64,000 bases of DNA from assembly GCA_037127255.1 (NCBI GenBank), contig JBANSL010000009.1:32235475-32299474 (forward strand), given 5' to 3'. Position 1 is the first letter of the stretch; the number at the start of each line of letters is the position of its first letter. The translations under genes and the position numbers were made by a program. The notes beneath the pieces were generated by a model. The model saw only the letters and a list, made by a program, of their open reading frames with translations. It searched no databases and had not been told where the DNA came from. Below, in pieces: positions 56,770 to 64,000 of the stretch. The stretch comes from Persicaria tinctoria. Lineage: Eukaryota; Streptophyta; Magnoliopsida; Caryophyllales; Polygonaceae.

Positions 56770-58731
56770 TGATGTCTTGGTTATTGTTTGGTTATTACTT
56801 GAGATGTTGCCATGTCTTTATGCATATTTTAGTTCCATATTCTTTACATTTTGCATATTTCGGGTTGGGAATATGTCGGATTTATGTAGTATATGCTTAT
56901 TTGTCAGAAATGGAGATCTACATAAGTTTCTGTTTAAAATCGCAGGATATGGAAGCATTTCGGAAGAAAACCAAGAAACGAGAACCGGAGCACAAAGCTA
57001 CTCGACATCGACAAACCCTAGTCGATCTCGACAAGCCATGCCTAGACACCTGCCAGGATCGAGGAGCCTATGTCGAGAAGCTGAAGACGAAGAACCTGAC
57101 TCCACACCCTCCTCGAGATCGAGTGCCACAACTCGAGATCGACAAGACCTCGGAGAACAACCCGGAGTCGAGGAAAGCCTGCCCGAGGAGACCGAGAAAG
57201 AGAGTACCCGACCTGGCGCCCAGACACATTACTCGATGTCGACGAAGCAGCTGAAGACCATGTCTGAGCACATCGAGAAGACTTGCCCGACCAGCCAAGC
57301 GAGACCTAGTCGATGAGCCTCTCTACTCGATGTCGACAAGGGGTCCTCGAGATCGACGAACACCATGAGTCATGTCCAAGCCTGTCGAGGACCACCTAGC
57401 CGAGACGCCAAGCCAGCCAGTCGACCAACAATTCTACTCGATCTCGACTAGCCTTACTCGAGATCGAGGAGGACTACAGAAACCGCGTAACACGTTTTTG
57501 AGAGTTCTACTTGGATTGGGATTCCTTGGGCTCGAAGATTGCCAAGTTCTATCCGATCTATCAACATCTATCATGAAGAAGAGAGTTCTATCCACTTAAG
57601 ACACTTTAGATATTATTTCCCTTTTGGATTTAATATCTTTGTTGCTTTTATTTATCATTAAGCCTTTTAGATATAATTTTAGATATATATAGATGTTTCT
57701 ATCCTTGAGTAGCAAGGTTTAGAAGCCTATAAATAAATCCCTTGGGGCTGGTTTCTAGTCATTCAATTTCAGAGAGAAGTAAGTAGGAGAAGTAGAGAGA
57801 GAGAGTGAGCGGCCGATTAGAGTTGTTAAGCGAGAGCGGAATTGGCTTCAAGCGGTTGTAAACTTTGGTTTATTTTAAAGCAATTAGTTTTCTTTCAATC
57901 GATGATGTCTGAGGTTGCGATGAAGCGCGAGTAGTCCACCCACTTCTAGGGTTGGGGCGAGCCCGACGATAGCCATGCACGCTTGAGGTAAAGATCCGAC
58001 CTTTATCATGTTTTGAGCATCTACTACTTGTTTATGTGTTTATTACCCATCTAATGGAGATCCATGTTAACAACTTGGATTGTAAACATAAAATCGGTAG
58101 AGACAATTAGGGTTTCTTGACAGAGTTGTCTAATTGTTGGAAAAGGCGAAAGCTTGTCCTTTGATGCAATTCACATGATTATCTGTTTTATTCTTTCCTT
58201 ATACAACAAATTGGTTATCATTGTTGCAAACCCCAATCTTGGAAGCCTTTTACATTAAGTTTAGTTCGAAATCCCAAAGCAATTGTTTTTACTTTCTTTC
58301 GTTTCGTTTTAGTTTCTGTCTCCTCGATATCGAATAGCACTCGTCGATATCGAGTACTGATTCTCGATCTAGCATCGCTGTAGCTTCTGTGTGCAGGTAC
58401 TCGACAAAGCCCAACTCGACGTCGACGAAGCCTACTCGATATCGAGTAGCCTCTAGTCGAGATCGACGAGACCCAGTGCATGTGTCTGCTACTCTGCTCG
58501 ACTGGTCCGATCTTCTGTCGACTAACCCTAGTCGAGATCGAGGACCCCTGTTGTCGACTTCCGTGAGATTTCTCCGCTGCATGAGATCCGCTGACACGCT
58601 TCCTCGTGGATCGATCCTGACTTCCCGCTGCTACATCAGGAGGAGGTCTTGTAATTATTTACAAGGGACGGAATCTGGTTTGCTGTGATTTATTTATATT
58701 TTATTTGCATACTCGATTTCCTCCTACAACA
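56770..58731 (+). repeat. Inner element 3' LTR
   Basis: 1962 bp, closely similar to the 5' LTR apart from a few indels. Followed at once by the CCGCT duplication. Confidence 0.93.
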
Positions 58732-58736
58732 CCGCT

Positions 58737-59481
58737 CTCGCAGGACAAAACACCTCTCGGCCTAACCTCTCTCTCTTCTACTCTCTAACTCTTGTGTTCT
58801 CTCTGAATTTGAATGAATCAAAAACTAGCCCCATGGGCTTTATTAATCCTTGCTAGTCACGGAAAGCAAACTCTATCTATTCCTAAAGATATAAATTTGG
58901 ATAAAAGAAAGATAAATCATAAAAAGGTAACAAATAAATCTTCATTTGGTAGATAACTCTTCTTCCATAGATAGATCTTTGATAAAATCATGATAGAACC
59001 GGTCTTGCTTCATGCCCCTCGGATTGGCCCAACGGACTCGCGGCCCAAAAACAGCGTAGTCGACATCGACCAGAGTAGTCGACGCCGAGTAGTCTTCTCG
59101 ATCTCGAGTGATCTTCAGTGTCTCGAGTAGTCTTCTTCTCGTCGAGCTCGGGTAATCTTCCAGGTCTAGTCGACGTTGAGTAAGGTACTCGACGTTTAGT
59201 ACTCTTCGTGCTTGAGTGACATTCGTCTTCAGACCTCGACTTGATCTGCTTCCAGTTGTAGTCGACGTCGAGTAGAATCCTGCCTTTGTCTCTTCCTTTT
59301 GGTTTCATCCCGAAATGGCTCCAAATTCTGCAAAATTCAACCAAAACTCGTTTAGACCTCTATTTCTGGCAAATAAACTTATTCTACACAAATTCAACAT
59401 ATTCCCAACCCGAAATATGCAATGTACTTAGAATAAGGAGCTAAAATGTGCATACAAACATGGTTACTTCAGTGGACATTA
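58737..59481 (-). repeat. Outer element 3' LTR, proximal part
   Basis: Continues the LTR interrupted at 49797: CTCGCAGGACAAAAC lines up after TTCCGCT in the family LTR. It ends at 59481, where the minus strand reads TAATGTCC against TGATGTC in the inner element. Confidence 0.85.
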
Positions 59482-61192
59482 ATTCACCCCAGACTTAAGC
59501 TTGCTTGTCCCCAAGCAATAACTTGGGTGGTCATTCAGGGGAAACCTGCAAAGACACTCAACAAAGTGGATTCATTGTTATATTACCCAACACTCGATTG
59601 CCATCCTTGAAAAGGTACTTAGTGCCTTCAAATCTGTGCCTGTGAATGAAAAGCAATTTATCTGCACAAAAGGGCCGGAGGTTATACAAAACAATTTTAT
59701 GTGACAAAGCAGATCAAGAGGACTTTATTTACACTAAAAAATGAGTGGATAGGTAAAAGGCTAAAGGTGGGCAATTTTGGGCCATGTGGTGTTAAATCCG
59801 AGGAAATGGAGTGATTTCCAAACTTTTCATACCACATTCCTTCTTCATAAGATTCCTCACCTTTCGCTCATTCGCTCGGTGCTTTTATCAATAATAATGC
59901 TTTTACCTCTCTAACCTCATCAATGTCTTCTCGCGAGTTGCAAACATGGGTGTAATGAATGACCCCAGATACTTAGTGCCTTGAACTCCTTACCTTGGTG
60001 TCCCATCCTGCGGAACTATTATCTCAACGCAGGCAGTGTCGATCTAACTTTATCTCCTGAGGTGATCGTATTTTTTCTCTCTCATTAAATTTTCCATAAA
60101 TTTGAATATTTCCTACCAAACTCCAATAATAATATAACAACACAACAAACCATATAATATCTCCATAAACTGATTTCGATTCTCAATATAATCCCCGGAT
60201 AGGGAATAAGGAAAAGAATAGGTAACGTATGGGCCGTATGGCATATGTGGAGCAATAATGATATAATGACAATGTAAGTCTTGTAATATGGCTTTCGTGA
60301 TGCAATTAGGCATATGTATGGCTAGGATTTTAAACATATGAGCATATATGGAAAATAGAAAGTACTCCATCCTCTTATTGTGCAAAATGTCAAAAACAAC
60401 ATCAATTTACCTCACTTTTGTGGTTTTATCTAAAAAAATCGCATGTAAATGAGACTTCCCTTTTCTAGGCAATCTTGTGCAATATCTCTAATGAATCCAC
60501 TCTTTGCATCGTCGAGTCTTGCCTTGGCTTCCATGACACTATTTCTTTGAACAATTTACAAGCTTTGGGAGATGTCTTATAAAACAAACTTTGGGTTTAG
60601 CAATTAAGCATAAAAATTAAAAATTTACCCAAAATTCACCATGTAAAACCAAAATCAAGAATATAAAATATAAAATAATGATAATGAGCTTTTCCCCCAC
60701 CCCATACATAGAATATAAAGTGTCCCTACTATATAAATCAATATAAAACAAAGGTAAAGGAAGGAGCTCACCGAATAATGCGTCGAGGAGTCAAAACAGA
60801 GGTTGTCGAGTAGAATGGAGGTAGTCGGCGTCAAGTATAATATGCAGTGTCGAGTGGAAGGTTGAAGTCGAGGATGCTCCTGGGTAGTCGACGTTGAGTG
60901 GCCTACTCCACGTTGAGTAGATCTGTGTGCTCGATCCTCCTTGTAGTCGACATCGACTTGGCCTTAGTCGATTTTGACTGTTTTGTTAGGGACTTCGTCT
61001 CCCCCTCTTCGCGATCCTTTACGCTTCTGGACCTGAAAATTGTTAGTTTTCGCACAAAGACATGACTTTCCACTTGAAGTATTCAAAACCAAAACAAAAA
61101 TCCAAAGTTTTAAAGTCTTAAAATAAAATTTTAAAATTTTTATGTACATGCTCTAGATTTTAGAGTCGCTAGGCCGACTTCTTCGTTTGTGC
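59482..61192 (-). other. Non-coding 3' internal region of outer element
   Basis: Counterpart of 54689-56769, with no polymerase motifs. It contains shared phrases such as the CCCACCCCATAC block near 60698 and a TCGA-rich block at 60780-60980. Confidence 0.65.
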
Positions 61193-62918
61193 TTAGGAAT
61201 CCTTAATATGGGGCCCTCTTATGCATGGCCCTTCTCTTGGATCATCTAGGTCCTGATTGTAGTATGCAAGCTCCGCTGATGAGTTGTTGTTCGCATATAA
61301 TCCTTTGCCTTCCTTCTTCTTCTTTCCGGCCCTAATCCTGCATAGGTTAGTTCGCCACGGGGCCTGGTCTCCTCTAAAATTCATATTAAATTTATTAACG
61401 GATGGAGGAGGGGTAGGAATTGTACTTGATCTTACCTTTTCGTGCCCAAAACAAAAATCTTCAGGTTGAAGGTTAGTCGACGTCGAGTACATGTAATCGA
61501 CGTTGAGTACAGGGACCCCATACTTAGGCTTTTCACAGGTCTGGAGATCGTCAGAGGAAGTCGACATCGAGTGGGAGTACTCGACGTCGAGTGGCGTAGT
61601 CGAAGTCGACCAAGTGTTGTCGAAGTCGAGTAGATTTTTGGCATTTACCTCCGTTGTTGTTTGCTCATCCCCGTGAGGTCCTATGCTCTTTACCTCCAGT
61701 CATGGAATTTCCTCCTTTGTAGGGCCGAAAGAGAACTCTAAGACCTCGTTACCTATTGTGAAGGTGAGCAATCGCTTCCTGACGCTGATGTTGACATCTG
61801 TTGTAGCTAGAAAAGGTATACTAAGAATAATAGGGCAAGCAGGATCTTCTCCCATATCTATAACAAGAAAATCTGCGGGAATATAGAACTTACCAACTTG
61901 GGCAGGGACATTTTCAACCATACCTGTAGGGATTACCACTGTATTGTTTGCCATGTATAGCTTGGCATCCACAGGCTCCAGTGCTCTTATTTTCACCTTT
62001 GACCAGATTGATAAGGGCATGGTGCTCACACTTGCTCTTATATCACACAGTGCCTCATATCTATGTTGTCCAAATCCCACAGTAATAGAGAACTTACCAA
62101 GGTCAGGTCTCTTCTCAAGGAAATCCATCCTTTTGCAGTCGCTGGCGATTTCTGTGATTGATCGCTTCTTGCTAAGGATCTCCTTGAGGAACTTGATGTA
62201 TGCATGCATTCCTTGAAGAGCTTCTGTAATAGGAATTGAAACCTTTAGTTCCTGAAGCATCTTAACAAAGCGTTTAAACTTACCTGTAGTGGGACCTTTC
62301 TGCGTCTTGGAAGGGAATAGAAGCGTCTTCTTTGGTTTCGGAGCCGAATCAGCTGTCAGAGGTGGTGGATAGTCCTCGACGTCGACTGGAGGGTCCTCAA
62401 CATCGACTACAAGAGTCGACGTTGAGTGATGTTGATGTGAAAAAAGTTTCCTCGATGTTGTGTGGCTGGTCGATGTCGGGTGAATCTACTCGACGTCTAG
62501 TAGACTGGTCGACGTCGACTAGAGTCTGCTCGACGTCGAATTGATTTTCACCTTTAACTTTCTCATTTTCGACCTCTGGCTCGTGTAATTTGTGCCCGCT
62601 CCTTAATTTTACAGCGACGACTTGTCCGGATTGCCCCTTAGGATTTGGATCCGTATGCTTAGGGAGCTTTCCAGATGGCATTGGGATCTGTGCCGCGAGT
62701 TGACCCATTTGGGTTTCCATGTTCTTTTTCTAGATATCCATCTCACCAAATCGTGTGTTGAGGCTGTGGAGTTGAGTCTGGATGGCGCTGGTGGATTGCT
62801 GGTGTTGTTCCTAGTTTCTTCTTATCTTATCGAGGATAATTCGTGGATCATCTTTCCGCTGGTCCCTCTCTGGATGTCCTGGAGCTCTGTAGGGTGGGGG
62901 GTTCCTAGGGGCACCTTG
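61193..62918 (-). pseudogene. Gag C-terminus/protease remnants of outer element
   Basis: The minus-strand frames 62720-62397 (METQMGQLAAQIPMPSGKL), 62260-61700 (protease, LCDIRASVSTMPLSIW) and 61567-61193 (AYYNQDLDDPREGP) are collinear with the inner element. The protease glycine is replaced by Arg (D-I-R-A-S) and the domain end reads IILSIPF, not IILGRPF, so it is dead. Frameshifts separate the pieces. Confidence 0.88.
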
Positions 62919-63874
62919 TGATGTGGATCAAGATGGCCTTCTATGGGTCAAGCAATGATCTTGATCCAGGCGAGCTCTCAAGACCGATTCGAGAGCTATT
63001 GATGGCAAATAGTGTCGTCCTCAAGAGGGAAAAGAAGGCGCCACCATGGATTGAAGAAAAGATATTATTTAATTATTATTATTATTATTATTATTATTTT
63101 CAGTTATTTCCATATTTAGTAACTCATATGTTAGTTGTAGCTATTTATGGAATGTCTTATTTTTAGTAATACTTAGTTAGGTAAATAAAAGGAAAAAGGA
63201 AAGTTTATCTCTTCTACATATTTTCCTTGTCCACTAAGTAGGAATATTTATCTAGGATTATTATTAGGATTTAATATTTATTTATCTAAGCCAAAACTCT
63301 ATCTTTTGCAAAGATAAAATTGGCATGAGTTGTTATTTAAACCGTTTTCTAAATTCAATAAAATTATATTGGAAATTATATTGAGGAATCATTTTTAGGA
63401 TTAAAAAGGTTATTCAATCTCCCAATCCAAAAGCCTTTGCAATCACTTGTGTTCTTATTGTTCAATTCAAACAAAGATCCAAACCCCATTCATCAAAACA
63501 CACGTCAAACTCAACAAAGACAAAGCAACCTAGAACCGTCGCTGCGGCGGCCGCTTAATATCTGCTGCGGCGGCCGCTGCAATATCTGCTGCGGACGCAG
63601 CATCCGTCGCCACCACTGTTTCCGTTACTGCTCCTAATGGTGTGTTTGCTTTCGCTGATTTTTTCTAAGTGTTTGCCGTCGCTGTTATTGTTTTTTCCTT
63701 TGCTTTAGTTTGTATTTACTTGTTTTCTTTTCTTTCACAATAGTTTCAAGTCTTTATTGTAATTGATTGTAAACATCAAGATTAGCGAGAATAATTGCAA
63801 GATCGGGCCATCAACCAGTTTGGGTTCTTGATCCTGAGCCCACATGCGAAGGATCGGGTATCCCAAACGTATCG
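62919..63874 (+). mobile_element. Solo LTR in gag of outer element
   Basis: A 956-bp insertion splits the minus-strand gag between QWNQG and APRNPPPYRAPG. The 5-bp duplication CCTTG is perfect (62914-62918 and 63875-63879). The ends TGAT...ATCG form an LTR-like inverted terminus with a final A-to-G change. Inside are an (ATT)n tract (about 63073-63100), AATAAA near 63358, and a GC-rich block of CTGCTGCGGCGGCCGC repeats (63540-63600). Orientation is inferred from the poly(A) signal. A short frame at the start (DLDPGELSRPIRELLMAN) recalls gypsy polyprotein C-termini. Confidence 0.82.
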
Positions 63875-64000
63875 CCTTGGTTCCACTGTAGTTGATAGAA
63901 CCTTTGGTCTTCCATAAAGCGATTGGGACCCCCTGCGTAAGCTGCCTCCTCATGAGTTTCTGCTAACCTAGCTTGCTCCGTATGTGGGCACTTTGGGGTG
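63875..64000 (-). pseudogene. Gag segment of outer element, continuing off the window
   Basis: On the minus strand the frame reads AETHEEAAYAGGPNR, then FMEDQRFYQLQWNQG, matching the inner element's AETHEEAAYAG and GDQRFYQPQWNQG. It is interrupted at the CCTTG duplication by the solo LTR and continues at 62918. Confidence 0.85.

Larger units (their letters stand above)
49798..58731 (+). mobile_element. Inner TCGA-rich gypsy-like element, complete but non-autonomous
   Basis: LTRs at 49798-51713 (1916 bp) and 56770-58731 (1962 bp) start TGATGTC and end TACAACA. The 5-bp duplication CCGCT is perfect (49793-49797 and 58732-58736). The tRNA-Asp type primer site follows the 5' LTR. AAGTCTAAGTATGGGGTGAT precedes the 3' LTR as polypurine region. 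It encodes gag and protease remnants and a conserved downstream frame, but no RT, RNase H or integrase. Confidence 0.95.
48194..64000 (-). mobile_element. Outer TCGA-rich gypsy-like element, minus strand, running off the window
   Basis: The 3' LTR is split into 48194-49797 and 58737-59481 by a plus-strand member of its own family. The minus-strand sequence GCTTGGGGACAAGCAAGCTTAAGTCTGGGGTGA just inside 59481 is the polypurine end. Internal gag/protease remnants run from the right edge down to about 61193. Aligned to the inner element, the two are collinear but clearly diverged. No reverse transcriptase is present in the visible part. The 5' LTR lies outside the window. The left boundary (TTTTGTAGGAGGAAATCGAG) has lost its terminal TG by one substitution. 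Confidence 0.87.

Overview
This is eukaryotic, plant nuclear DNA, almost certainly from a eudicot. It is AT-rich, has GT-AG introns, and is dominated by plant-type transposable elements: gypsy-like and Copia LTR retrotransposons, CACTA, hAT, Mutator-like (MULE) and Stowaway DNA elements, a LINE fragment and a TTG-tailed retroposon. The species cannot be named from the sequence. There are no rRNA or tRNA genes and no CRISPR array.

Layout. 0.4-6 kb: a compound microsatellite, a complete non-coding CACTA element (584-4367, TSD AGG), a 21-bp minisatellite. 6-18.6 kb: a tandem LTR-internal-LTR-internal-LTR array of a minus-strand, gypsy-like non-autonomous retrotransposon under one 5-bp TSD; only its left unit carries a hAT insertion. 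19.2-31 kb: a decayed Copia element (292-bp LTRs, TSD TAACA) split by a 6.6-kb CACTA element that carries exon fragments of two host genes, aconitase and an ArfGAP of the BAR-PH type. 31.2-32 kb: a 5'-truncated LINE with a 14-bp TSD.

32.6-41.7 kb holds the one host gene that looks intact. It encodes isovaleryl-CoA dehydrogenase (IVD) on the minus strand, with 15 exons and 408 residues. All exon phases agree. Exon 1 lies 5.9 kb from exon 2, and the intron between them holds a long foldback element (interrupted by a small LTR retrotransposon of unknown coding content and by a Stowaway MITE) and a hAT element (carrying two nested Stowaways).

42-48.2 kb: upstream flank with unassigned coding-like and repetitive blocks, a Stowaway, a Pack-MULE (TSD TTAAAACAA) carrying an AP2/ERF fragment, a hAT element, a TTG-tailed retroposon, and a FAR1/FRS-like pseudogene cut off by a retrotransposon. 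48.2-64 kb: a minus-strand, TCGA-rich gypsy-like element running off the right edge. Into it have inserted a hAT element, a complete plus-strand member of the same family (49798-58731, TSD CCGCT) and a solo LTR (TSD CCTTG). Both family members keep gag/protease remnants, and no reverse transcriptase was found in either.

The window therefore reads as one working metabolic gene inside a deeply nested repeat landscape. Most insertion boundaries were fixed by matching terminal repeats to target-site duplications. No wholly new molecular system was identified. The most unusual items are the TE-packed IVD intron, the two-gene CACTA capture, the TCGA palindrome-rich retrotransposon family and the uncharacterised ORF of the small retrotransposon.
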